Below, in pieces: positions 26,070 through 33,484 of a stretch of DNA of 64,000 bases. Origin of the DNA: Bradyrhizobium sp. 4 (GTDB lineage: Bacteria; Pseudomonadota; Alphaproteobacteria; Rhizobiales; Xanthobacteraceae); the NCBI RefSeq assembly GCF_023100905.1, contig NZ_CP064686.1, positions 5,890,001-5,954,000 of the forward strand. The letters run 5' to 3'. A program made the position numbers and the translations under genes. Numbering within the stretch: the first letter of the stretch is position 1; the number at the start of each line of letters is the position of its first letter. The notes under the pieces are model-generated. The model was given only the letters and a program-made list of their open reading frames with translations, did not search any database and was not told the origin of the DNA.

Positions 26070-27368
26070 ATGGCGACCGAGATTCAGACGCGCGTGCTGC
26101 GCAAGATCACATGGCGCATCGTTCCCTTCATCATGCTGCTCTACTTCGTGGCCTTCATCGACCGCGTCAATATCGGCTTCGCCTCGCTGACGATGAACAA
26201 GGACATCGGCCTGTCGCCGACCGTCTACGGCTTCGGCGCCGGCATCTTCTTCTGGGGCTACTTCCTGTTCGAGGTACCCTCCAACATCATCCTGCACAAG
26301 GTCGGCGCACGGATCTGGATCGCGCGGGTGATGATCACCTGGGGCATTGTGTCGGCCGCGATGGCCTTCGTGCAGGGCCCGACCAGCTTCTACGCGCTGC
26401 GCTTCCTGCTCGGCGTCGCCGAGGCCGGGTTCTTTCCCGGTATCATCCTCTATCTCTCCTACTGGTTCCCGGCACGCCAGCGTGCGGCCGTGACTGCGCT
26501 GTTCATGGCGGCGGCGCCGCTCTCGACCGTGCTGGGATCGCCCGTTTCGGGCGCGCTGCTGGAGATGGATGGAATGCTCGGCTTCAAGGGCTGGCAATGG
26601 CTGTTCGTGCTGGAGGCGCTGCCGGCGGTGCTGCTGGGGTTCGTGGTGCTGGCATTCCTCACAGACCGCCCGGAGAAAGCAAAATGGCTCGCGGATGACG
26701 AGCGGCGCTGGCTGGTCGAGACCATGAACGTAGAGACCACCAGCAAAGCTGCGACCGCGAAGCATAGCATCTGGCGAGGGCTCGCCGATCCGCGGGTGCT
26801 GGCGCTGGCACTGATCTATTTCGGCACCTCGGCCGGCCTCTACACGCTCGGCGTCTGGGCGCCGCAGATCATCAAGCAGTTCGGCTTGTCCTCGCTCCAG
26901 GTCGGATTCCTCAACGCGCTGCCGGCGAGCGCCGCCGTCGTCGCCATGGTGCTGTGGGCGCGCCATTCGGATCGCACCGGCGAGCGCACCTGGCACGTCG
27001 TTCTGGCCTGCCTGCTCGCGGCGGCGGGGCTCGCCTTTGCCGGACTTGCGACCGGCGTCGTGACCGTGCTGATCGCGCTGGCGCTCGTCAACATCGGCAT
27101 CTCCTCGGCGAAGCCACCGCTGTGGAGCATGCCGACGTTATTCCTCTCCGGCCCCGCGGCCGCGGCGGGCATCGCCACCATCAACTCGATCGGCAACCTC
27201 GGCGGCTTCGTGGGGCCCGCCATGATCGGCTGGATCAAGGACCAGACCGGCAGCTTTGTCGGCGGGCTCTACTGCGTTGCAGGCCTGCTGGTTCTCTCCG
27301 CGGTCCTGACCCTGCTATTGTCGCGGGCGCAGACCGCCCGCGTCGAACCCGTCACGCAATCCCACTGA
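26070..27368 (+). CDS. MFS transporter, anion:cation symporter (tartrate/phthalate type)
   Basis: Carrier of 432 residues of the anion:cation symporter branch. It opens with RKITWRIVPFIMLLYFVAFI then DRVNIGFASL, the standard start of this subfamily. Twelve helices can be counted, with a hydrophilic loop near residues 195-225. I chose ATG 26070, preceded by AGGGAGG at 6-12 bp. It is followed 19 bp later by a tartrate dehydrogenase-type gene, which suggests import of tartrate, D-malate or a related acid. Confidence 0.88.
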   Translation: MATEIQTRVLRKITWRIVPFIMLLYFVAFIDRVNIGFASLTMNKDIGLSPTVYGFGAGIFFWGYFLFEVPSNIILHKVGARIWIARVMITWGIVSAAMAFVQGPTSFYALRFLLGVAEAGFFPGIILYLSYWFPARQRAAVTALFMAAAPLSTVLGSPVSGALLEMDGMLGFKGWQWLFVLEALPAVLLGFVVLAFLTDRPEKAKWLADDERRWLVETMNVETTSKAATAKHSIWRGLADPRVLALALIYFGTSAGLYTLGVWAPQIIKQFGLSSLQVGFLNALPASAAVVAMVLWARHSDRTGERTWHVVLACLLAAAGLAFAGLATGVVTVLIALALVNIGISSAKPPLWSMPTLFLSGPAAAAGIATINSIGNLGGFVGPAMIGWIKDQTGSFVGGLYCVAGLLVLSAVLTLLLSRAQTARVEPVTQSH

Positions 27369-27387
27369 CACCCAACGGAGCATCCTC

Positions 27388-28461
27388 ATGCGTACCCATT
27401 CGATTGCAGCGATCCCCGCCGACGGCATCGGCCCCGAGGTCATCTCCGCCGGCGTTCGCGTGCTGGAGGCGCTGGCCAAACGCAGCGGCGACCTCGCCTT
27501 CAACATCAAGACGTTCGACTGGGGCTCGGACTATTACAAGAAGCACGGCGTCATGATGCCGGCCGACGGCCTCGACGAGTTGAAGAAGTTCGACGCGATC
27601 TATTTCGGCGCGGTCGGTGCGCCCGACGTGCCCGATCACATCACGCTGTGGGGGCTGCGGCTGCCGATCTGCCAGGGCTTTGACCAATACGCCAATGTGC
27701 GGCCGACCAAGATCTTGCCGGGCGTCGCCTCGCCGCTGCGCAATGTCGGCGTCGGCGACCTCGACTGGGTGATCGTGCGCGAGAATTCGGAGGGCGAGTA
27801 TGCCGGCATGGGCGGCCGCGCCCACAGGGGTCTCCCGGAAGAGGTCGGCACCGAGGTCGCGGTGTTCACCCGCGTCGGCGTCACGCGGATCATGCGCTAT
27901 GCGTTCGAGCTCGCGCGGTCGCGCCCACGCAAGTTCCTGACCGTTGTGACCAAGTCGAACGCGCAGCGCCATGGCATGGTGATGTGGGACGAGATCGCGG
28001 CCGAGGTCGCGGGAGAATTCCCTGATGTGACCTGGGACAAGATGCTGGTCGACGCCATGACGGTGCGCATGACGCTGCATCCGAAGAGCCTCGACACCAT
28101 CGTCGCGACCAATTTGCACGCCGACATCCTCTCCGACCTCGCCGGCGCGCTGGCAGGAAGCCTCGGCGTCGCGCCGACCGGCAATATCGATCCGCAGCGC
28201 CGCTTCCCCTCGATGTTCGAGCCGATCCACGGCTCGGCCTTCGACATCACCGGCAAGGGCATCGCCAACCCGGTTGCGACATTCTGGACCGGCGCGCAGA
28301 TGCTGGAGCATCTCGGCGAAAAAGACGCGGCGGTGCGGTTGATGGCGGCGGTGGAGAAAGTATGCGCAGCCGGCGTGCTGACACCGGATGTCGGTGGCAC
28401 GGCGACGACGAAGGACGTGACTGATGCCGTGATCGAGGCGATCCAGGGATCGAACGTGTAG
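27388..28461 (+). CDS. Tartrate dehydrogenase/decarboxylase-type enzyme (isopropylmalate dehydrogenase family)
   Basis: Protein of 357 residues of the beta-decarboxylating dehydrogenase family. It starts with IAAIPADGIGPEVISAGVRVL and has the tartrate-type signature VRENSEGEYAGMGGRAH, rather than that of LeuB. Metal-binding aspartates are in VDAMTVRM and LHADILSDLAGALAG. It uses NAD and a divalent metal to oxidise and decarboxylate tartrate or D-malate. It is the second gene of the LysR-controlled operon; ttuC or dmlA are the closest named relatives, and the choice between them cannot be made here. Confidence 0.88.
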   Translation: MRTHSIAAIPADGIGPEVISAGVRVLEALAKRSGDLAFNIKTFDWGSDYYKKHGVMMPADGLDELKKFDAIYFGAVGAPDVPDHITLWGLRLPICQGFDQYANVRPTKILPGVASPLRNVGVGDLDWVIVRENSEGEYAGMGGRAHRGLPEEVGTEVAVFTRVGVTRIMRYAFELARSRPRKFLTVVTKSNAQRHGMVMWDEIAAEVAGEFPDVTWDKMLVDAMTVRMTLHPKSLDTIVATNLHADILSDLAGALAGSLGVAPTGNIDPQRRFPSMFEPIHGSAFDITGKGIANPVATFWTGAQMLEHLGEKDAAVRLMAAVEKVCAAGVLTPDVGGTATTKDVTDAVIEAIQGSNV

Positions 28462-28549
28462 TCCGAACTACGTCTCTCCCTCCCCGTTCTTGCGGAGAGA
28501 GTGTAGGAGCGGGAGCCGCCAGGGATTCCAAAAAATTTTGGACCCCCTC

Positions 28550-28578
28550 TTGAAACCAAAACGGGCTTTTTTTATTTT
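28550..28578 (+). promoter_or_regulatory. Sigma-70-type promoter of hsp20
   Basis: TTGAAA (-35, 28550-28555) and TATTTT (-10, 28573-28578) are separated by 17 bp. The predicted transcript starts near 28585, at the base of the first ROSE hairpin. This fits the known pattern that ROSE-controlled heat-shock genes are transcribed from housekeeping promoters and are controlled in translation. Confidence 0.65.
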
Positions 28579-28583
28579 TCCGC

Positions 28584-28692
28584 TGCCGCCGAGAGGTGGC
28601 GTTCCCGACGCCTGGTGGGTCGGGAAACTGAGACGGGCACCGGTCGTGTCCGGTGTCGTTCGTATCCATTTTGCTCCTTGGAGGATCTGGCT
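28584..28692 (+). ncRNA. ROSE RNA thermometer in the hsp20 leader
   Basis: Untranslated leader of about 109 nt that folds into four successive hairpins. The first is GCCGCC/GGTGGC, the second CCCGAC/GTCGGG, the third ACGGGCACCGG paired with CCGGTGTCGT. The last pairs TTGCTCC with the Shine-Dalgarno GGAGG, just before the ATG. The TTGCT opposite GGAGG is the hallmark of ROSE elements, which hide the ribosome-binding site at normal temperature and melt on heat shock. Confidence 0.88.
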
Positions 28693-29148
28693 ATGCGCAC
28701 TTGCGACTTTTCTCCCTTGTGGCGTTCGACGGTTGGCTTCGACCGCCTTTTCGACCTCGTTGAAACGGCACAGCGTGCCGGCGAGGACAACTATCCCCCC
28801 TACAACATTGAACGCCTCAGCGAGGATCGCTACCAGATTTCGCTTGCGATTGCGGGCTTCTCACCCAACGAAGTCACGGTGACGGCCGAGCAGAACGCGG
28901 TGACCGTCGAGGGAAACAAGCCGGACAGAACCGAACGCGAATATCTCTACCGGGGCATTTCCGCGCGGCCGTTCAAGCGGCAGTTTAACCTGGCCGATTA
29001 TGTTCAGGTGCACAGCGCCTCGTTCGAGAACGGCCTGCTCAAGATCGAACTGGTCCGGGAAATCCCTGAAGCCATGAAGCCGCGGCGAATTGCCATCAAT
29101 GCCGCGCCGTCCGGCAACGTGCATCAACTCGAAGGCAAAGCCGCCTGA
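28693..29148 (+). CDS. Small heat-shock protein (Hsp20, alpha-crystallin)
   Basis: ATP-independent chaperone of 151 residues. The N-terminal arm starts MRTCDFSPLWRSTVGFDRLF, typical of rhizobial class A sHsps. The alpha-crystallin domain runs about 38-130 (YNIERLSEDRYQISLAIAGF, then NGLLKIELVREIPE). It holds unfolding proteins during heat stress. The gene follows a ROSE thermometer, and the ATG sits 6 bp after GGAGG. A stem-loop lies 24 bp after its stop. Confidence 0.95.
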   Translation: MRTCDFSPLWRSTVGFDRLFDLVETAQRAGEDNYPPYNIERLSEDRYQISLAIAGFSPNEVTVTAEQNAVTVEGNKPDRTEREYLYRGISARPFKRQFNLADYVQVHSASFENGLLKIELVREIPEAMKPRRIAINAAPSGNVHQLEGKAA

Positions 29149-29171
29149 ATTCGGTCTGTCGGAGACCCGGT

Positions 29172-29198
29172 GATCCCGCCCGATGGTCGGGCGGGATC
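29172..29198 (+). terminator. Stem-loop after hsp20
   Basis: Perfect 12-bp arms (GATCCCGCCCGA / TCGGGCGGGATC) around a 3-base loop, beginning 24 bp after the hsp20 stop. No T-run follows, so it could end transcription weakly or protect the hsp20 mRNA while allowing some read-through into the following small genes. Confidence 0.55.
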
Positions 29199-29264
29199 GG
29201 CCATGGCTTTCGACCGCGTACCCGAATGCAAGTCAGAGGTTTAGAGAAAGGAGGAGGACCTCTC

Positions 29265-29582
29265 ATGCTCGATCATGTCGACAACATCATCGATCTGAAC
29301 GCGATATTGCACCCTGGCTCTGTCTATGATCATCCCCGCGACGTCATAGCCGATCCAACGCTGTCGATCGGCGAGAAGCGCGCGATCCTTGCGTCCTGGG
29401 CGTCGGACGCAGCCAGTGTCGCCTCGTGTCCGACATTGCGGGAGCTGCCCGGCTCGGGCAAAGCCGTCACCATCGACGAAATTCTGGAAGCGCTCGCGAG
29501 CCTCGACCACCATCCGAAGGGGCCTCCGGGCGGCAAGCCGGTCCGCACGCGATCGGTCGAGCGAACCGGCCTCGCAGCCTAG
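29265..29582 (+). CDS. Small conserved-looking protein after hsp20
   Basis: Acidic, soluble protein of 105 residues. It starts MLDHVDNIIDLNAILHPG and includes the segment EKRAILASWASDAASV. No signal peptide or membrane helix is visible. A very strong ribosome-binding site (AAAGGAGGAGG) sits upstream of the ATG. It opens a run of three small genes placed behind the ROSE-controlled hsp20, so a stress role is plausible. I do not recognise a named family. Confidence 0.75.
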   Translation: MLDHVDNIIDLNAILHPGSVYDHPRDVIADPTLSIGEKRAILASWASDAASVASCPTLRELPGSGKAVTIDEILEALASLDHHPKGPPGGKPVRTRSVERTGLAA

Positions 29583-29608
29583 GCAACGACAGCTCTACGG
29601 AGATTGCG

Positions 29609-29848
29609 ATGAGGGTCGATGAAGAGCTGGCCTTTGTTGCGCGGCCACCGCAGCAACATCAGCCGCTATCAGCGGTGCTCAAGACCGAGCTGACCGAGTT
29701 CGAACGGCGGTTCATCGAACGACGCGTGTCCGAGGAGCGCTCGGCGATCGAGAAGGTCGCCGTCTCCGCCTTTCCGCTCACCTTTCAGGCTCCGAACCGG
29801 GCGATGGGGAACGCAACCACGCGCCTGACGGCGAGCAGCCACGGGTAA
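29609..29848 (+). CDS. Small hypothetical protein
   Basis: Protein of 79 residues with a charged helical middle (KTELTEFERRFIERRVSEER). It starts 26 bp after the preceding small gene, and its stop is 5 bp before the next. It has no membrane segment. I cannot name a family; the close packing in one direction suggests one transcript with its neighbours. Confidence 0.6.
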   Translation: MRVDEELAFVARPPQQHQPLSAVLKTELTEFERRFIERRVSEERSAIEKVAVSAFPLTFQAPNRAMGNATTRLTASSHG

Positions 29849-29853
29849 TCGAC

Positions 29854-30123
29854 ATGCCCGAACAGCTCCCGACATTCGAAGTGTTCCTGAAGAAATGCGG
29901 TCGAAGGACATGGCGGTGGCGTGTCTGCACGACGGAAGGACGCCTGGTCATGCACGGCTGCGAAAACGGCCGACCCGCCGCCAAATATGCGGCTGAAAGG
30001 ACGTTGTTTCTGATGCTTCTCGCCGCGCCTTATCGCCCGGCGGGCCGGGCTTCCGCCACGGCTCGCTCCTCCTTGGCGACACCCGCCTCAAGATGGCTGC
30101 CACGGCACAAGATGCGTGAATGA
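29854..30123 (+). CDS. Small basic hypothetical protein
   Basis: Protein of 89 residues, rich in Arg, with an N-terminal part that looks like a small beta fold (FEVFLKKCGRRTWRWRVCTTEG, split here by length) and an Arg/Ala-rich end. It follows the preceding small gene by 5 bp. It is the last of the run behind hsp20. Function is unknown, and the C-terminal third has the composition of a weakly constrained sequence. Confidence 0.55.
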   Translation: MPEQLPTFEVFLKKCGRRTWRWRVCTTEGRLVMHGCENGRPAAKYAAERTLFLMLLAAPYRPAGRASATARSSLATPASRWLPRHKMRE

Positions 30124-30189
30124 CAGGTGCCGCGGGGATGGTGCCTGGCATCAGCCAAGCCCATCTCCGCCATCTCCGTTGCTGACCGC

Positions 30190-31122
30190 TTACCGCCGTG
30201 CGGGCGGCGGGGTCGCCATGGCGGCTGTCGGCTCCGGCGGCGTCAGGTGGCGCGGGACGATGATGGACTGGCCCGGGGTGAGCGTGGCGTTCTCCGGCAG
30301 CGAATTGCTCTGCGCCAGCGACCACAGCGGCACGCGATTGGCTGCCGCGATGCTCTCCATGGTGTCGCCGCGGCGTACCGGTAGCCGTACGCCACTGTCC
30401 CACAATTCGACCAGCGTATTCGCCGGCACGAGATAGCGCAGCGGCACGGCATCGACCTGCGTCTGGGGCGGGATGCGCGGCAACTGCGTGACCATGTCGA
30501 CGATCTGACGGTGGATGTCGTCGGACTTCTCGATGTTGATGTGGCTGACCCGCGCGTTCTCCTTCAGGTCATAGCTCGCATAGTGACCGCGATAACCCGG
30601 CACCGCGACCACGTTGCCGCCGCCAAGCACACTGTCGGATAGGTAGATGTTGATGAAGCGCTCGACATTGAGCGGCACGTCGCCGGTCGCATGCGCGGGA
30701 TCGATGGTAATGACGAGGCTGATCGGGACGTTCTCCTTGGCCGCCATCTCGGAGATGACGATCGAGCAAAGCCCGCCCATCGAATGCCCGATCAGCACGA
30801 TCGGCGCCGGCGTTTCCTTGTAGCTCGAGATGGCGCGGTCACCGATCCATCGGCAGATGGTGAATTCATAGACGTTGGCCGAAAAGCCGGCCTGCGTCAG
30901 CTTCTCTTCGAGCCGGTCCATGCCGGTGGAGAAGAACGGTCCCATGGCGCCACGAAACAGGTAGATTTTCGGCGGCGGCAATGGCTCGAACGGTGGGGGC
31001 GGCGGCGCGGCCGGTGCGGCCGCGGCGGGCTTCGTCTTGGCAGGTGAGGCAACGGCCGTCCCGGTGCTGAAGGCGAGCAGCGCAACGGCTGCCAGCGCGA
31101 GGAGTCGCCTCAAATCGATCAT
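30190..31122 (-). CDS. Secreted GHSxG alpha/beta hydrolase with C-terminal LysM domain
   Basis: Protein of 310 residues: signal peptide (about 1-25), Pro/Ala-rich linker, lipase-like domain (about 50-215) with the nucleophile elbow GHSMGG, and a C-terminal LysM-like module (about 248-290; LPVRRGDTMESIAAANRV). Export and cell-wall tethering through LysM are likely. It is a paralogue of the gene at 37360-38073: both share YLFRG/YLLRG near the start of the domain, RF/YINIY and HINIE/HISID. The start at 31122 gives a clean signal peptide. Substrate unknown. Confidence 0.82.
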   Translation of the reverse strand: MIDLRRLLALAAVALLAFSTGTAVASPAKTKPAAAAPAAPPPPPFEPLPPPKIYLFRGAMGPFFSTGMDRLEEKLTQAGFSANVYEFTICRWIGDRAISSYKETPAPIVLIGHSMGGLCSIVISEMAAKENVPISLVITIDPAHATGDVPLNVERFINIYLSDSVLGGGNVVAVPGYRGHYASYDLKENARVSHINIEKSDDIHRQIVDMVTQLPRIPPQTQVDAVPLRYLVPANTLVELWDSGVRLPVRRGDTMESIAAANRVPLWSLAQSNSLPENATLTPGQSIIVPRHLTPPEPTAAMATPPPARR

Positions 31123-31250
31123 CAGTCCAGCAGTCCCACTCCGGGAGGCTGCAGCCTCCCCCAAAGGCGCTTAGTGACGGTCGATTGGGTGGAATTTGGG
31201 GCACGGAACCGGGGCTCGATCCACGCTCATTCCAGCATCTCGACACCCAA

Positions 31251-31868
31251 TCACTGCATGCTCTTGAGCCTGCTGCGGTGGGCGGCCTGTTTCGCGCGGT
31301 TGCCGCAGACCGCCATGATGCACCATCGCCGCGCGCGCCGGCGCGTGTGGTCGGCGAACAGCATGGTGCAGTTATGCCCCTCGCACGCCTTGACGTTCGA
31401 AAAGTCCTCGTCGCAGACGAACTTCGCCATGGCTTCGCCAACCGGCAGCAATAGCGCTTCCGGCGATCGCCAGCGCCGCTTGATTCGCAATGCCAGAGCG
31501 CCGCCATCGTGAGGCCCGGGCTCGATCCGGCTGAAGGCTTCGTCGCGCTCCAGCAGGCTGTTCAATGGACCGAGCTCGCGCAAGGCATCTGTCGTGAGCG
31601 GCCGGCCCGCATGCTTGCGCACGAACCCCCTGAACCATTCGCGCAAGGCGCGCGCCTGATCCGCGACCTTGTCCAGCTCGTCCGGCGTGGCACGTGCTGT
31701 CAGCGCGTGCAGATCATCCGCCGGCACCAGCTTCGCTTGTGCCAGCCAGTCGATCAGGCCATCGCCGTCGTCGATCCAGTCCACGGGCGTATCGACCGGC
31801 GTCGCCACCGAGTTGAGGAAGTCGAGGCCGAGCGAGTCGGCGATGAACATGGCAGGCGCGCGGTCCAT
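31251..31868 (-). CDS. CGNR zinc-finger regulator with ABATE domain
   Basis: Protein of 205 residues. The N-terminal two thirds are the ABATE (stress-induced transcription regulator) domain (GLDFLNSVATP near the start), and the C-terminus is a CGNR zinc finger with cysteines in KACEGHNC and WCIMAVCGNR followed by basic residues. It probably binds DNA. It is divergent from an alpha/beta hydrolase gene, and a 35-bp inverted repeat overlaps that gene's promoter, so it is the likely controller. Confidence 0.88.
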   Translation of the reverse strand: MDRAPAMFIADSLGLDFLNSVATPVDTPVDWIDDGDGLIDWLAQAKLVPADDLHALTARATPDELDKVADQARALREWFRGFVRKHAGRPLTTDALRELGPLNSLLERDEAFSRIEPGPHDGGALALRIKRRWRSPEALLLPVGEAMAKFVCDEDFSNVKACEGHNCTMLFADHTRRRARRWCIMAVCGNRAKQAAHRSRLKSMQ

Positions 31869-31924
31869 GAGCGGTCCTTGGCCGGTCGGGATAAGATGGA
31901 CATAGATAACCAGTTAAAACGTCA

Positions 31925-31954
31925 TTGACAAGTTACGGGGCCTGACAGTAACCT
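31925..31954 (+). promoter_or_regulatory. Promoter of the alpha/beta hydrolase gene
   Basis: TTGACA at 31925-31930 and TAACCT at 31949-31954 are 18 bp apart. The -35 is a consensus match; the -10 is moderate and lies within the inverted repeat listed next, so a bound regulator would block the polymerase. Confidence 0.55.
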
Positions 31955-31980
31955 CTTAAAAAGCTTTTATAAGGTTACTG
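31946..31980. promoter_or_regulatory. 35-bp inverted repeat, likely operator
   Basis: CAGTAACCTCTTAAAA and TTTTATAAGGTTACTG face each other across AGC; 14 of 16 positions pair. It overlaps the -10 box of the hydrolase promoter and ends 15 bp before that gene's ATG. The divergent CGNR regulator is the natural candidate to bind it. Confidence 0.65.
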
Positions 31981-31995
31981 CAAATGGAGAATGTC

Positions 31996-32847
31996 ATGGC
32001 CTCAATCACGTACCGCAGCGCGGATGTCGACGGATTCAAGGTGGCCTATCGCGAAGCCGGCCTTATCGGAGCGCCAAAAATCCTGCTGCTGCACGGCTTC
32101 CCCAGCGCAGGTCACATGTTTCGTGACCTCATTCCGCTGCTTGCTGACAGGTTTCATATTGTGGCGCCCGACCTTCCCGGCTTCGGCCAGTCCGACATGC
32201 CTTCGCGCGAAAGCTTCCGTTACACGTTCGATAACGTCGCACGCGTGATCGAACGCTTCGCCGAAATGATCGGTTTCGACCGCTTCGCGGTCTACGTCTT
32301 CGACTACGGCGCGCCGACTGGTTTCCGGCTTGCGCTCAGCCACCCCGAGCGGATCACGGCGATCATCTCGCAGAACGGCAACGCCTATGAGGATGGCCTT
32401 AGCGACAACTGGACTCCGCTCAAGACCTATTGGCAGGATCCCTCGCCGGCCAATCGCGAGGCGCTCCGCGCGCTCCTCACGCCGGAAGCCACGCGCTGGC
32501 AGTACACGCATGGTGTTGCCGATCCGACGACCGTGTCACCGGACGGCCAGAACCTCGACAATTTCTACCTCGCGCGCCCGGGCTCGGATGACGTGCAGCT
32601 CGACCTGTTCGGCGACTACAAGAGCAACGTCGCGCTTTATCCCGTCTTCCAGGAGTATTTCCGCACGCACCAGCCGCCGTTCCTCGCGGTCTGGGGCAAG
32701 AACGATCCGTTCTTCATTCCGCCCGGCGCCGAAGCGTTCAAACGCGACAATCCGAACGCCGTGGTGCAGTTCTTTGACACCGGCCATTTCGCGCTGGAGA
32801 CGCACGCGAAGGAGATCGCGGACAGCATTCGCGCGTTCTTGACCTAG
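31996..32847 (+). CDS. Alpha/beta hydrolase, epoxide hydrolase/haloalkane dehalogenase type
   Basis: Enzyme of 283 residues. The oxyanion region is LLLHGFPSAGHMF. The nucleophile elbow reads VFDYGAPTG, putting an Asp where serine hydrolases have Ser, which is the epoxide hydrolase/dehalogenase pattern. The catalytic His is in TGHFALE near the C-terminus, and an acidic residue is in WGKNDPFF. I chose ATG 31996 because GGAG lies 6 bp upstream; the in-frame ATG at 31984 has no such site. Expression is probably controlled by the divergent CGNR regulator. Confidence 0.87.
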   Translation: MASITYRSADVDGFKVAYREAGLIGAPKILLLHGFPSAGHMFRDLIPLLADRFHIVAPDLPGFGQSDMPSRESFRYTFDNVARVIERFAEMIGFDRFAVYVFDYGAPTGFRLALSHPERITAIISQNGNAYEDGLSDNWTPLKTYWQDPSPANREALRALLTPEATRWQYTHGVADPTTVSPDGQNLDNFYLARPGSDDVQLDLFGDYKSNVALYPVFQEYFRTHQPPFLAVWGKNDPFFIPPGAEAFKRDNPNAVVQFFDTGHFALETHAKEIADSIRAFLT

Positions 32848-32901
32848 CAGGAGCAACGGCCATGGCCCTTGTCGGGCGGCACGCCCGCCGATGCGGGCCA
32901 C

Positions 32902-33366
32902 CTAGAGCGGCAGGATCCGATTTAATAGTTCGAGCAGGGTGCGCTGCTCGGCTTCGCTGAGCGGCACGAGCATCTTCTTGTTGTACGGCTCCGTCAGGCT
33001 CGTCGCCTCGTGGATGAGCTTGGCGCCCTTTGGCGTCAGCACGAGCTCGACGGCGCGGCGATCCGCCTTGGAGCGGTTGCGCTTGATGAAGCCCGACGAC
33101 TCCAGCTCATTCAGGATCTTGATCAGATTGGGCAGGCGCAGCCGCAGCAGGCTTGCGAGGCTGCTTGGCGGAACGCCGGGATTGTCGCGAATGACGACGA
33201 AGATCGCATAGGTCGCGGGGGTCACGCCCAATGCGGCGAACGCTTCGTAGAAGCCCTCGAAGAATTTCAGCTGTGCGAGCCGAAGCATGAAGCCCGGCGT
33301 GCGCTGGAGCGCCTGCAAATTCAACGATTTCTCCGGCTGCTGGCCGGACTTCCCTGCGGGTTTCAC
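32902..33366 (-). CDS. MarR-family transcriptional regulator
   Basis: Protein of 154 residues with the MarR winged helix: GVPPSSLASLLRLRLPNLIKILNELE, then SSGFIKRNRSKADRRAVELVLT, the recognition helix and DRRA wing. The start is a GTG with GAGG about 10 bp upstream; longer frames add an unlikely leader. It is divergent from an ABC binding protein and P450 gene, with an inverted repeat between them, so it probably represses those genes until an aromatic or similar ligand binds. Confidence 0.88.
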   Translation of the reverse strand: MKPAGKSGQQPEKSLNLQALQRTPGFMLRLAQLKFFEGFYEAFAALGVTPATYAIFVVIRDNPGVPPSSLASLLRLRLPNLIKILNELESSGFIKRNRSKADRRAVELVLTPKGAKLIHEATSLTEPYNKKMLVPLSEAEQRTLLELLNRILPL

Positions 33367-33425
33367 GAACTCATGATCCTCGAACCGCGGCGGCCCAAGA
33401 ATCCGCCGAATTGACTCTCCCGAAA

Positions 33426-33446
33426 ATAGATATAAAATATAACTAT
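33426..33446. promoter_or_regulatory. Candidate MarR operator
   Basis: ATAGATAT and ATAACTAT form an inverted repeat with a 5-bp spacer; 7 of 8 positions match. It lies in a short AT-rich patch 60 bp from the MarR start and 40 bp from the ABC gene start, as expected for a shared repressor site. Confidence 0.55.
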
Positions 33447-33484
33447 TATTTAGCGGCACCAAGACCGCCCACGGGAGGGAGACA

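Noticed and set aside
28549..28578. Heat-shock sigma (RpoH) promoter for hsp20
   Set aside because: CTTGAAA resembles an RpoH -35, but the 17-bp spacing to TATTTT and the ROSE leader fit a housekeeping promoter better.
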